Shown here: positions 52,106 through 60,818 of the stretch, in pieces
How positions within the stretch are numbered: the stretch's first letter is position 1
Layout of the letters: every line of letters starts with the position of its first letter
DNA from: Streptomyces smyrnaeus
Lineage (GTDB): Bacteria; Actinomycetota; Actinomycetes; Streptomycetales; Streptomycetaceae
DNA: 64,000 bases
Assembly (NCBI RefSeq): GCF_017676345.1
Contig: NZ_JAFFZM010000002.1
Coordinates: 372,001 to 436,000, forward strand
Reading direction: 5' to 3'
Program-made: the position numbers and the translations under genes
The notes under the pieces: model-generated
What the model was told of the DNA's origin: nothing
What the model saw: the letters and a program-made list of their open reading frames with translations, nothing else
The model's database searches: none

Positions 52106-52152
52106 GACTTTTAATCCATTGGTTGTGGGTTCGAGTCCCACACGGCCTACCG
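52106..52152 (+). repeat. attR core, 47-bp direct repeat
   Basis: This is identical to 22872-22918 in the tRNA-Lys gene and ends the island. The sequence before it is unrelated to tRNA, so only the 3' half of the tRNA is duplicated. Confidence 0.9.
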
Positions 52153-52157
52153 CTGGA

Positions 52158-52186
52158 CCCCAGGTCAGAGAGCATCTGACCTGGGG
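52158..52186. terminator. Original tRNA-Lys terminator, now beyond attR
   Basis: CCCCAGGTCAGA (52158-52169) pairs with TCTGACCTGGGG (52175-52186), followed by TTTCTCTTT. It lies 6 bp past the attR core, at the place expected for the native tRNA-Lys terminator before insertion. Confidence 0.85.
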
Positions 52187-52326
52187 TTTCTCTTTATGCT
52201 GGGGCAGCGCGGCTGCCTGGCTCCCGGTGACGGGGGACGCAGGGACGTCGAGCGAGTGTGCTCGTCCGGCCGGCGAGTATGGAGGAAGGCCGCAAGCTGC
52301 AGCGGATCGACAAGCCTCTGAGGTGA

Positions 52327-53196
52327 TCAACCGCTCAAGGCGGTCACGGCCGACATGCGGAACGCGGCCACCAGTCGGCTGCTGTCCGCGGCCCGGGTTG
52401 CCACGACGATGTGGCTCGGTTCGACGCCGTGCAGCGGGATGGTGGTGAGATCGGGTCGGGTGCCGCCGGTGTGCAGGGCGGCCGGGATGACGGCCACGGC
52501 CTGCCCGGCGGCGACGTGTTCGAGCTTGTCCTCGATGGTCTCGACCGGGGGTCCGTCGGGTGCGGGGCGGCCTCCCGGCCGCGGGTCGATGCGCCAGTAC
52601 GCGTCCCATTCCGGATCCGGGAAGCGGGGGATCGGCTCGCCCTCGATGTCGTCGAGCGTGACCGACTCCTTGCCCGCCAGCCGGTGCCCCACCGGTACGA
52701 GCAGCAACTTCGGCTCGTCGTAGAGGACCGTCACGTCCAGGCCGTCGGTCTGCAGCGGCAGCCGGGTGATCGCCGCGTCGACCCGCCGGTCGAGCAGGGC
52801 CTGGCGCGGCTCGTTCCACTTCAGGTGCAGCGTGCGTACATCGGCGTCGGGGTGTTCGTGCCGCAGGTTCCGCACCACCGGGGTGACGATCAGGCCCGCG
52901 GTGTAGCCGACGGTGATCCGGGTAGGCCGCGCGACGGCCCGGGCGGCGGCCGTGGCCTGCTGTGCCGAGTGCAACAAGTCGCGTGCGTGGGGGAGGAATG
53001 CCTCTCCCGCTTCGGTGAGCCGCGTGCCTTGTCGCGTCCGGTCGAAAAGCCGCGCCCCCACCTGGGCCTCGAGCTGGCTGATCTGCCGGCTCAGCGACGG
53101 CTGCGCGATGTGCAACTCGGCCGCGGCTCGGCCGTAGTGCAGATGCGACGCGACGGTGGTGAAGTAGCGCACCAGCCGAAGGTCGAGATCCGTCAT
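52327..53196 (-). CDS. LysR-family transcriptional regulator
   Basis: This 289-residue protein starts at ATG 53196. The N-terminal helix-turn-helix is LRLVRYFTTVASHLHYGRAA then LHIAQPSLSRQISQLEAQVG (about residues 6-50). A LysR substrate domain follows (ITVGYTAGLIVTPVV near 95). It is divergent from the SnoaL/SDR/hydrolase operon across about 70 bp, the usual LysR arrangement, so it likely regulates that operon and itself. Confidence 0.92.
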   Translation of the reverse strand: MTDLDLRLVRYFTTVASHLHYGRAAAELHIAQPSLSRQISQLEAQVGARLFDRTRQGTRLTEAGEAFLPHARDLLHSAQQATAAARAVARPTRITVGYTAGLIVTPVVRNLRHEHPDADVRTLHLKWNEPRQALLDRRVDAAITRLPLQTDGLDVTVLYDEPKLLLVPVGHRLAGKESVTLDDIEGEPIPRFPDPEWDAYWRIDPRPGGRPAPDGPPVETIEDKLEHVAAGQAVAVIPAALHTGGTRPDLTTIPLHGVEPSHIVVATRAADSSRLVAAFRMSAVTALSG

Positions 53197-53267
53197 GCCT
53201 GAATGCTATGACGTGTTCCAAAACAGGTCTTTGATGGCCGAGAGTCCGCCTCCCTACCGTGAGATCC

Positions 53268-53684
53268 ATGGCAAACGACAAGGAAATCGCGGTCCGGCGC
53301 TTCTACGAGGCACTCTCCACCGGTGACAGCGCGCTGGTCGACGAGGCCCTCGCCCCCGGCTGGGAGGCCGTCCCGCCCCTGCGTACCGGGGGCGGCCCTG
53401 AGGGATGGAAGGCGAGCATTGCGCACCTTCGTGGTGTGTTCGGTGACCTGACCGTCGAGATCGAGCACGTCGTCGTGAACCGGGACATGGTCGCGGTGCG
53501 GGCGGTCAGCCGGGGGAAGCACACCGGTGAGCTGCTCGGCGTCGAGGGCACGGGCCGCGAGGTCGAGTTCCGGGCGGCCGACTTCCACCAGGTGGTCGAC
53601 GGCTGCATCGTGCGGACCTGGCACCTGGAGGACTACTTCTCGCTCGCCACCCAGATCGGGCTGGAGTTCACCCGTGGTGCTTGA
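53268..53684 (+). CDS. SnoaL-like (NTF2-fold) protein
   Basis: The best start is ATG 53268 (MANDKEIAVRRFYEALSTGD); GTG 53259 is an alternative. The product has 138 residues with the ester-cyclase-like pattern: an early RFYEALSTGD helix, VIEHVVV-type strands and a VDGCIVRTWHLEDYFSL end. Such proteins often act as cyclases or small-molecule isomerases. It overlaps the following SDR gene by 8 bp. Confidence 0.83.
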   Translation: MANDKEIAVRRFYEALSTGDSALVDEALAPGWEAVPPLRTGGGPEGWKASIAHLRGVFGDLTVEIEHVVVNRDMVAVRAVSRGKHTGELLGVEGTGREVEFRAADFHQVVDGCIVRTWHLEDYFSLATQIGLEFTRGA

Positions 53685-54432
53685 CGGAAGGACGGCGGTG
53701 GTGACTGGGGCGGCCCGGGGCATCGGGTACGCATACTGCCGGCGGCTCGCCGCGGACGGCGCGCACGTGGTCGCCGTCGACATCGACGACCCGGTGGACG
53801 CCGTGAGCGAGCTGACGGGCGGTGGCGACAAGCTGGGACTGGTGTGCGATATCAGTGAGCCGTCGCAGGTCGACGCCGTGACCCGCACGGTCCTCGACCG
53901 GTACGGGCGCTGCGACATCCTCGTCAACAACGCCGGCATCTTCCCCTTCACCGACCTTGAGCACATGTCGATCGAGCTGTGGCGCAAGGTGCAGGCGGTC
54001 AACGTCGAGTCGATCCTGCTCTTCGCCCGGGCGTTCGCGCCGGGGATGCGGGCCGCGGGGTGGGGGCGCATCGTCAATACCGGCTCGGGCATCACCCTGA
54101 GCCAGAACCGCGACCTCGCGTACATGACCAGCAAGGGCACCGTGCACGTGCTGACCCGGGCGCTCGCCAACGAACTCGGCGGCAGCGGCATCACGGTCAA
54201 CGCGATAGCACCCGGCCTGGTGGCCACCCAGGGCTTCCTGGGCCGGGCCCGGCCGGGCGGCCCGACAACCGACGAGGTGTTCGCCCGTGTGACGGCCCTG
54301 CAGACCCTCAAGCGCCAGTCGGTCGCGGCGGACCTCGGCAACGCCCTGGGCTTCCTGGTCTCCGACGACGCCGACTTCATCACCGGCCAGATCCTGCACG
54401 TCGACGGCGGCATGACACGTACGGGAGCCTGA
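53677..54432 (+). CDS. Short-chain dehydrogenase/reductase
   Basis: The 251-residue protein starts at GTG 53677, overlapping the upstream stop. It has TGAARGIG near residue 10 (cofactor glycines), VDIDD after strand 2 suggesting NAD preference, NNAG near 89, and the catalytic YMTSK near 150. The ending DADFITGQILHVDGGM is typical of classical SDRs. It probably oxidises or reduces a substrate shared with the flanking hydrolase and SnoaL protein. Confidence 0.9.
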   Translation: MLDGRTAVVTGAARGIGYAYCRRLAADGAHVVAVDIDDPVDAVSELTGGGDKLGLVCDISEPSQVDAVTRTVLDRYGRCDILVNNAGIFPFTDLEHMSIELWRKVQAVNVESILLFARAFAPGMRAAGWGRIVNTGSGITLSQNRDLAYMTSKGTVHVLTRALANELGGSGITVNAIAPGLVATQGFLGRARPGGPTTDEVFARVTALQTLKRQSVAADLGNALGFLVSDDADFITGQILHVDGGMTRTGA

Positions 54433-54433
54433 C

Positions 54434-55342
54434 GTGCTCGAAGCCATCGCCGACCGTTTCAGCACCTCGCCACGCTCACCCGTGCTGCACTCCCCCGCCG
54501 AGCACGGGCTGGACTGCGAGGACGTCACGTTCCCCTCCGAGGACGGGACCCCCCTTGAAGGCTGGTTCGTGCCGACCCCCGGCTCCGACCGGATCGTGAT
54601 CGTCAACCATCCACGGTTCTTCAGCCGTTCGGGGCTGCCGTCCCATCTGGAGCCCTGGCGGTCGGTCAACGGCGAGACCGGCAACGACATCGAGGTCGAC
54701 CTGGTACCGGACATCGCGCTCCTGCACGCCGCCGGCTACCACGTCCTCGCCTACGACCTGCGCAACTTCGGCCTCAGCGGCGCCGCCAACGGTGGCGTGA
54801 CCACCAGCGGCAGATTCGAGTCGCGCGACGTCGTCGGGTCCCTGCGGTATGCGAGGTCGCGTCCTGACCTGCGCGGGTCGCGGATCGCGCTGTTCAGCCG
54901 CTGCCTGGGCGCCGATGCCACGCTGTTCGCGATGCAGCGGGCCCCGCAGGAGTTCACGGACGTCTGCTGCCTGGTCGCGTGCCAGCCGCTGTCGCCGCGC
55001 GCGGTTCTGGAGCGAACGCTCGAGCGGCGCCGCATCCCGGCCGAGCGGATGGAGGAGCTGGACCGGCTGATCAGACTCCGCACCGGCTTCGGCCTCGACG
55101 AGATGTCCCCGGTCGAGACCGGCGCGGCCGGCAGTGTCCGGGTGCCGACGCTCCTCTACCAGGTCCACGACGACCTCATGACGCGGCCGGCCGATGTCCA
55201 GTCCATGTTCGACGCCATCCCCTCGGACGTGCCGAAGGAGCTGTTCTGGATCCACGGCACCACGCGCCGCTGGGACGGATACCTGCACTTCCAGAAAGAC
55301 CCGGACCGCATTCTGGAGTGGCTTGCCGGCCACATGGGCTAG
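54434..55342 (+). CDS. Alpha/beta hydrolase with Cys at the nucleophile position
   Basis: The protein has 302 residues from GTG 54434, 1 bp after the SDR stop. The alpha/beta fold is shown by IVIVNHPRFFSRSG near residue 53, VLAYDLRNFGLSG near 105, and a nucleophile elbow FSRCLGAD near 155. The elbow has Cys instead of Ser and Ser instead of the first Gly. A late Asp (YQVHDDLMTRP) and His (DGYLHFQKDP) complete the triad. Cys nucleophiles occur in dienelactone hydrolases. Substrate unknown; operon context suggests a small aromatic or lactone. Confidence 0.82.
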   Translation: MLEAIADRFSTSPRSPVLHSPAEHGLDCEDVTFPSEDGTPLEGWFVPTPGSDRIVIVNHPRFFSRSGLPSHLEPWRSVNGETGNDIEVDLVPDIALLHAAGYHVLAYDLRNFGLSGAANGGVTTSGRFESRDVVGSLRYARSRPDLRGSRIALFSRCLGADATLFAMQRAPQEFTDVCCLVACQPLSPRAVLERTLERRRIPAERMEELDRLIRLRTGFGLDEMSPVETGAAGSVRVPTLLYQVHDDLMTRPADVQSMFDAIPSDVPKELFWIHGTTRRWDGYLHFQKDPDRILEWLAGHMG

Positions 55343-55349
55343 TGATTTG

Positions 55350-55507
55350 TCATGCGGACTCGGCCGGGTATCCGGTCCACTGCCGGATCGGTGACCCGGG
55401 CGCGAAGCGGACCTTCGGCTCGGCGCGGCCGTTCCGGCAGCGTACGAAGGCGGCGATGGCGGCGTTCTGCTCGTCGTGGGTGCGGTGGGGCCGGTGCCGT
55501 TCGACGC
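55350..55507 (-). pseudogene. Possible transposase C-terminal remnant (IS630-like)
   Basis: The minus strand reads THDEQNAAIAAFVRCRNGRA then SPIRQWTGYPAESA and a TGA stop at 55350. This tail resembles the end of actinobacterial IS630-type transposases (a resemblance recalled, not searched). No upstream part of the gene, start or inverted repeat is visible. The rest of 55343-55614 shows nothing else. Confidence 0.4.
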
Positions 55508-55614
55508 AAAACCGCAGCCCTCCTCGGGGTGGAGCCCCTTACGAGGTAGGGACGGCCGGGCCCGGAACCCGGTTGTCACGCCGGGGTTGCCGCTGCCCCG
55601 TCGCGGACGCGTCG

Positions 55615-56439
55615 TCAGTAGGCGTGCTGCGGGGGAACCTCGCGGGTACGGAGCCGAGTGGTGGCGCTGCGGCGCAGGGGGAGGAGCAACAGTCCTGCCG
55701 CGCACACCACCACGGGTACGGCGATGGCGGGCACGGTCCACCACGGGATGCCGCTCCACACCGCAGGCAGACCGACTCCGAAACAGGTCACGCTGATGGT
55801 GATGAGCAACCAGGTGCCGTACGGCCTCCAGGTGAAGGGCTCAGGGGCACCGGGCCTGACCACTCGCGCCGTACCGAAGGCGAAGAGCTGGGCCGCGAAG
55901 AGCCCGGCGAACACGCCGACGGCGGCGTTCATCTGGAGCTCGTCACGGGGCGCCTCCGAGGTGTTCTGCCGTACACCGTCCTTGCTGAGCGCCACGATGT
56001 CGCGGCGCCAGGCGGTGGCCGCGACCCGGTCGCCGGGTTCGAGCCGGGCCAGGAGCGGGCCGGGGTCGCCGAAGGAGACGGTTCCCCGCCAGGAGCCGTC
56101 CTGGTCCTTGAGGGTCGCTTCGTAGGAGGAGCTTCGCCCGGCGGACTTGTTCACCGTCTTCTCCACGGTCAGGCGCCAGGTGCTCAGACAGTCCGTCTGC
56201 CCCCGCTGCATCGCCCGGGAGGAGCACGACTCGGCCGCGCGGTAGTCCTGGTAGCGCTCGCTGTCGGAGGGCAGCCACCAGCTGAACGCCAAGTAGCAGC
56301 CCGCTGCCGATACCAGGGACAGCAGGATCAGCAGCACGCCCGCGAACCGGGACCGGCCCGGCGACCGGCGACGACCGGTACGGCCCTCGCTCGGCGGCTC
56401 GCCCTTGCTGTGCATCGTGGCCCCCACCCCTGTAGTCAT
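55615..56439 (-). CDS. Membrane protein of unknown function
   Basis: This 274-residue protein starts at ATG 56439 (ATG 56415 also possible). Four TM segments are visible: about residues 33-52, 168-190, 208-225 and 230-252. The extracytoplasmic region between the first two contains two cysteines (AESCSSRAMQRGQTDCLS) and a DQDGSWRGTVSFGDPG strand. This layout is common in Streptomyces membrane proteins of unknown role. It is on the same strand as the following lipoprotein but not obviously linked. Confidence 0.75.
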   Translation of the reverse strand: MTTGVGATMHSKGEPPSEGRTGRRRSPGRSRFAGVLLILLSLVSAAGCYLAFSWWLPSDSERYQDYRAAESCSSRAMQRGQTDCLSTWRLTVEKTVNKSAGRSSSYEATLKDQDGSWRGTVSFGDPGPLLARLEPGDRVAATAWRRDIVALSKDGVRQNTSEAPRDELQMNAAVGVFAGLFAAQLFAFGTARVVRPGAPEPFTWRPYGTWLLITISVTCFGVGLPAVWSGIPWWTVPAIAVPVVVCAAGLLLLPLRRSATTRLRTREVPPQHAY

Positions 56440-56587
56440 CGCCTGCCTCCTCCGCCTCAGCTTCCGTCAGCCGGAAACCGGCACGCAACGAGGTCGGACG
56501 GCAGCCTGGGCGGGACAGCGGTTGCCGTGTCCCGGCAAGCACGCAGCCGCGACGGGGACGGCGTGGCGTGCCTTCCCGCCTCGGCTC

Positions 56588-57235
56588 CTACTGCTTGCCG
56601 GTGCCGACGGGGTCCACCGTGACCTTCTGGTCCGCACCCACCTGGACCGGGAGGCTGATGCTGACCGACAGGTTCTTGGAGTGGGTCTCGTTGGGCGGGG
56701 TGACGACCATGCTGCTGACGTACGCCCCGGTGCCGCCGGTGTTGTTCGGCGGGTAGTGGAGCGTGAAGCGGGTCGTCTCGCCGGACTGGAGGGCGACGGC
56801 CGGAGCGGCGAGGTTGCTGCGCTTCGCGCTGAGGGGCTTGGCGGCGTCCTGGGAGCGGAGGTCGACGCCGGGGAAGCCCTTGAGCGTGCAGGCGTCGCCG
56901 CCGGTGTTCTTGAGGCTGACGACGAGGTCGCCCTCGCCCATACCGTGCGAGGAGCTGAAGTCGAGGTTCGCCGTCTTGCAGTGGCCGGTGGTGATCTGCC
57001 CGTTGCCGCTGCCCGGGGCGGATTCCGTGGCGTTCGAGTCGTCATTGGCGGAGGCGGCGTCCTTGTCGGAGGTGCTGCCGCCACCGGAGGTCCCGGACGA
57101 GGAGGAGGACGAGGAGGAGGAGCTGGTGCCGGAGTTGTTCGCGTTGGCGGCGGAGTCCTCGCCCCCCTGGCAGGCGGTGAGCGAGAGACCCGCGGCGAGG
57201 GCCAGGGCGGCGAGGGTGAGCTTCTGGGCGCGCAT
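56588..57235 (-). CDS. DUF4232 lipoprotein
   Basis: The start is ATG 57235 (MRAQKLTLAALALAAGLSLTA), giving 215 residues. The lipobox LTAC lies at about residues 19-22. A long Ser/Gly-rich linker (about 35-75) precedes a beta-sandwich DUF4232 domain with LVVSLKNTGGDACTLKGFPG near 105 and a pair of cysteines. Family members are secreted and of unknown function. Confidence 0.87.
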   Translation of the reverse strand: MRAQKLTLAALALAAGLSLTACQGGEDSAANANNSGTSSSSSSSSSSGTSGGGSTSDKDAASANDDSNATESAPGSGNGQITTGHCKTANLDFSSSHGMGEGDLVVSLKNTGGDACTLKGFPGVDLRSQDAAKPLSAKRSNLAAPAVALQSGETTRFTLHYPPNNTGGTGAYVSSMVVTPPNETHSKNLSVSISLPVQVGADQKVTVDPVGTGKQ

Positions 57236-57521
57236 CGTTTCTTCCTTCGCGGTCGGTGCCATGTGCTGCTCGGCACGAGTGGCGTTACTGATCACTTCGA
57301 TCCACCCGGACCTGGAAATGTTCACGCCCGACCGCCCCTCTTACGTCCCTGTTACAAGAGGCTGAGGCGTCTGCGTCGTCGCCGTCGCCGTCGGGCGTAC
57401 GGCCGCGCGTGCCCGGCGGCGCGCCTCGCCCCCCGTACCAGGCCTTCGGCCCGGGAGTGGGTGGCGTGCCCTCTTCAACCGGAGGTCCGCACGGCGGCGT
57501 CTGTCCCGCACGGTGCGGAGG

Positions 57522-58838
57522 TCACGGACAGCTCGCGGGGCAGGCGTGGGGGGTCTGGCTCTGTTGCGCGGCGTGCTGCACGGTGTCGCAGGAGTACTGG
57601 GCTTCGTCCATCAGCCGGGTGGCCTCGGCCAGAAGGATCCCGTACGGCCGGGAGGGGTCGCTCAGGGGAAGCGACGTGTTCCGGGTGCGTTCGATCAGCT
57701 GAACGCGCCTGTGCTGGGCGGCTTCGGCGGCCTCACACAGCTCCCTGGCCTGGTGCGGGAGCTGCTTCTCGTCGATCCCGCCGAAGTGGTCGATGATCGC
57801 CGCGAGGGCTTCCAGCAGCTCGGCGAAGTTCTTCAGGAAGTCGCGGCATTCGTCGCCTGCTTCGTCCTCCGGCCAGTGATGGAGACTGCGGGTGGTCGAG
57901 GCGACCTGGTAGGTCACCCGCTCCAGGGCATTGAGGATCTCGCTGTAGGCCATGAAGTGCTGGTGGTGCAGGCGGCGGGACAGCAGGAGGCGGGGGTTGT
58001 AGCGCCTGCTGTCCTGCGCTGTGCGCAAAGCGGCCTGACTCCGGCCGGCGGTCTCGCCCAGGTCGGCGGCGCGCTGCCGCCACCCGCTGGTGCGCTGTTC
58101 GTCGAGTTCCGCGTTCCGCAGCGCCGGGTGCATGTCGGCCAGCAGATCGCACAGCGAGGCGGCGAGGCGGTGAATACCCGCCTCGGCGCTGCGGCGACGT
58201 ATCGGCGGGAAGACGAGGACGTTGACCAGGAGGCCCACACCGCAGCCGATGCCGACCATCGCGATGATCAGGGAAAGCTGCTGGATCCGTTGCGGGTCAC
58301 TGGTCGAGGCGGAGTAGGTGGAGAAGGCGAAGAAGGCCGCGGTGGCCGCCTGGGTGCCCTGCGAGCCGAGCCGGTTCCAACGGGACAGGCCCAAGGAGAC
58401 CAGCGCGACCAGGAGGAAGGTCATCAGGTCGGGTCCGGCCAGGAAACCCAGCGCCGACTGCACCGCCACCCCCGCACAGACCGCGGCCATGTACCGCAGC
58501 GCCTGCCACAGGGACTGATAGACCGTCAGCTGAAGGATCAGTACGGCCGAGAAGGGTGCGAAAGCCGGCGTCTGGGCCCCGACGAGGTCGTGGGCGATCC
58601 ACCAGGAGACCGTGGCCGCCACCGTGCCCTTGCCGACCTGTTCCAGCGCGTGACGCTCCGGCCCGCCCGGCCTCTTCGCGCGGGCCGCCCACCGCGCCAA
58701 CCGCGCCCATCCGCCATGTGGTCCCTTCGGTCCGTCGCCCTGCGGTCCCTTCGGTCCGTCGCCCTGCGGTCCCTTCGGTCCGCCCCGCGCAGCGTCCGTG
58801 TCCCGCTCGCCCACCACCCGCACCGTTCGCCCTCCCAC
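57522..58838 (-). CDS. FUSC-family membrane transporter
   Basis: The protein has 438 residues with a GTG start at 58838; the start is uncertain because the N-terminus is low-complexity. That N-terminus has an 8-residue repeat GPKGPQGD. About six TM segments follow (roughly residues 70-215), with LVGAQTPAFAPFSAVLILQ typical of FUSC/aromatic-acid exporters. A long cytosolic helical region ends the protein. Relatives export small aromatic acids or polyamines. The 330 bp between it and the hemerythrin gene show no further gene. Confidence 0.83.
   Translation of the reverse strand: MGGRTVRVVGERDTDAARGGPKGPQGDGPKGPQGDGPKGPHGGWARLARWAARAKRPGGPERHALEQVGKGTVAATVSWWIAHDLVGAQTPAFAPFSAVLILQLTVYQSLWQALRYMAAVCAGVAVQSALGFLAGPDLMTFLLVALVSLGLSRWNRLGSQGTQAATAAFFAFSTYSASTSDPQRIQQLSLIIAMVGIGCGVGLLVNVLVFPPIRRRSAEAGIHRLAASLCDLLADMHPALRNAELDEQRTSGWRQRAADLGETAGRSQAALRTAQDSRRYNPRLLLSRRLHHQHFMAYSEILNALERVTYQVASTTRSLHHWPEDEAGDECRDFLKNFAELLEALAAIIDHFGGIDEKQLPHQARELCEAAEAAQHRRVQLIERTRNTSLPLSDPSRPYGILLAEATRLMDEAQYSCDTVQHAAQQSQTPHACPASCP
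58720..58783. repeat. 24-bp tandem repeat in the FUSC gene
   Basis: A 24-bp unit beginning GGTCCCTTCGGTCCGTCGCC repeats about 2.7 times (58720, 58744, 58768). It encodes the GPKGPQGD units at the N-terminus and may vary in copy number. Confidence 0.75.
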
Positions 58839-59171
58839 CGCTCAACTGTCCGCTCGGCATCGGAGACCTCCTTCGGCCCGGCGCGCCGGTTACCCCTCGA
58901 AACAGCGGCTCATTCCCTCCCGAGGAGCCCCGGCGCGGGGAGCCGGGGTCGGACACCCCGCCCTCGGACGAACGCCGAGGGTGACGTTTCAGGCGGTGCG
59001 GGTTGAGCCCCGGGCGAGCGGGAAACCCGCCTTCCGCAAGCGGCTCTCGACCCGCCGTCCCCACGGGCCGGTCAGCCGGGCCGGTCACCTGGGCCGGCCG
59101 GTCAGCGGCTCGCCGACAGGTGGCGGGTCGAGGCGAAGCCGACTGGCTCCCGATCTTTCCCGGAGGTTTCA

Positions 59172-59765
59172 GTGAGTAGTGCGGAACAGGAGCGTGCCGA
59201 GGCCGAGAAGCTGCCGTCCGAGGACGTGGTCGGTGTACTGCTGGAGCAGCACGCCAGGATCCGCGACCTGTTCGCGGCGGTGCGCGGCGGGCCCGCCGAA
59301 CAGCGGGAGGAACGCTTCCGGGAGCTGCGGGCGCTGCTGGCGGTCCATGAGACGGCCGAGGAGATGATCGTGCGCCCCGCGGCGAAGAAGACCGCAGGCG
59401 AGCAGGAGGCCGAGGCCCGCAACGAGGAGGAGAAGGAAGCCAACAAGGTGCTGGCCGAGTTGGACAAGCTGGAAGTCGGCAGCGAGAGGTTCACCCGCCT
59501 GCTGGCCGACTTCGAGCAGTCCGTCAGCGACCACGCCGAGCACGAGGAGCAGGAGGAGTTCCCCGCGCTGCGCACCCGGCTCAGCGAGGAGGGCCGCACC
59601 AAGCTGGGCAAGCGCATTCTGGCGGTGGAGAAGGCCGCGCCCACCCGGCCCCACCCGACAGCGGCCGGCTCCCCGGCTCTGCAGTGGACGGTGGGCCCCT
59701 TCGCCTCCGTGCTGGACCGCGCCCGCGACGCGGTCTCCTCCACGGGTTCCTCCACGGGCAGGTGA
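59172..59765 (+). CDS. Hemerythrin HHE-domain protein
   Basis: The 197-residue protein starts at GTG 59172 behind CGGAGG. It has an HHE-like helical bundle with EQHARIRDLF near residue 24, VHETAEEM near 57, and SDHAEHEEQEEFPALR near 118. These His/Glu positions bind a di-iron centre. A Pro/Ala tail follows. Such proteins bind oxygen or nitric oxide or sense redox stress. A hairpin terminator lies about 125 bp downstream. Confidence 0.88.
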   Translation: MSSAEQERAEAEKLPSEDVVGVLLEQHARIRDLFAAVRGGPAEQREERFRELRALLAVHETAEEMIVRPAAKKTAGEQEAEARNEEEKEANKVLAELDKLEVGSERFTRLLADFEQSVSDHAEHEEQEEFPALRTRLSEEGRTKLGKRILAVEKAAPTRPHPTAAGSPALQWTVGPFASVLDRARDAVSSTGSSTGR

Positions 59766-59888
59766 CGGCCGGGCGGGCACCGGCGCGCAACGTTTCCGCA
59801 TCCGGGAGGTTACATTCGGCCGTGGGCTGTTTGCCTCCCGGAGTACGCGGCAACGCACCGGGAGGCGCGAAGTGACGTCCTTCGCGCA

Positions 59889-59923
59889 GGCACCGGCAGG
59901 TTGGTCCGACAGCCGCCGGTGCC
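59889..59923. terminator. Rho-independent terminator after the hemerythrin gene
   Basis: GGCACCGGC (59889-59897) pairs with GCCGGTGCC (59915-59923), followed by GCCTTTTG. The next 180 bp contain short GGTGCTCCCGGTG repeats and no gene. Confidence 0.65.
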
Positions 59924-60106
59924 GCCTTTTGTTCCAGTGCGCTCGGTGCTCCCGGTGCTCGCCGTCCGTGTTCTCGGTGCTCCCGGTGTTCGCGGCTGCT
60001 GCCCGCAAGGGGTGTGCGGTGCATCCGGATGAGAGAGGGCTGCCGAGCGTGTGCCGGGCGCAGCGGATCCGTCGGTGGACGCCGGCCGCGGGGTACCCGT
60101 GACGGC

Positions 60107-60640
60107 ATGATGAAGCGCGCACTGTGGCAGGGACTTCTCGCCGGGACGGCCGGGGTCGCGGTCATGACGCTGGGCGAGAAGGTGGAGCAACGGCTGACCG
60201 GTCGGCCCGACTCCCACGTCCCGGCCCGGACGCTGGAGCGGTTGACGGGGATGCCGGAGCGGCCGGGGCGGCAGCCGGTGGCGGTGAACTGGGCCATGCA
60301 CCTCGGCCAGGGCGCGCTGCTGGGCGTGCTGCGGTCGGTGATGGCCCACGCCGGGCTGCGCGGGCCGTGGTCGTCGGCGCAGTTCGCCGTGGTGCGGCTG
60401 ACCAACGACCAGATCCTGGAGAACGCCACGGGCGTCGGTGCCCCGCCTCCGTCCTGGCCGCGCTCGGAACTGGCGGTGGACCTCCTGCACAAGGCCGTCT
60501 ACGCGCTCGCCACGGGCGCCGTGGCCGACGCGCTCGCCACCCGCTCCGATCCCGCTCCTGGCCTGCTGCACGCGGCGATGCGGCCGGGGCGGCACGCGGA
60601 TGTCGGACCACCGCCGCGCCGCGAGACCTACGGACGTTAG
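60107..60640 (+). CDS. Small membrane protein
   Basis: This 177-residue protein starts at ATG 60107. An N-terminal TM segment (about residues 6-22, LWQGLLAGTAGVAVMTLGEK) is followed by further hydrophobic helices near 65-80 and 128-145. A Pro/Arg tail ends it. It resembles small actinobacterial membrane proteins of unknown role. Its stop is about 180 bp before the sensor phosphatase. Confidence 0.7.
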   Translation: MMKRALWQGLLAGTAGVAVMTLGEKVEQRLTGRPDSHVPARTLERLTGMPERPGRQPVAVNWAMHLGQGALLGVLRSVMAHAGLRGPWSSAQFAVVRLTNDQILENATGVGAPPPSWPRSELAVDLLHKAVYALATGAVADALATRSDPAPGLLHAAMRPGRHADVGPPPRRETYGR

Positions 60641-60818
60641 GCACGGCCGGCCGGACGTCAGTCACGGCCGGCCCCACCGGTACCCGAACCCGGACACCGG
60701 TCCTGGCTCGGCAGGAGGACGCAGAAGGGGACGTCCGTGCGTGTCTGCGCCAGTTTTGCCCCGTAATGAAGCGGTATACACCCTAAGGTGGCGTGCGGGC
60801 GAGCGAGAGTGTGACGAC

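Larger units (their letters stand above)
28644..52152. mobile_element. Island unit 2: integrative mobilizable element in tRNA-Lys
   Basis: Direct repeats 28644-28689 and 52106-52152 bound 23.5 kb. Next to the left end lie the intact integrase, XRE regulator and Xis-like gene. A broken DUF3631 gene, DUF2637, MobC and relaxase follow, then cargo. No FtsK-like TraB translocase was found, so the element probably depends on other machinery for transfer. The layout resembles actinomycete integrative and conjugative or mobilizable elements. Several small-GC-shift cargo genes and a tRNA-Ser fragment show it is a mosaic. Confidence 0.8.

Noticed and set aside
59940..60000. Short GGTGCTCCCGGTG repeats as a functional element
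   Set aside because: They are few, imperfect and of a low-complexity type common in Streptomyces intergenic DNA.
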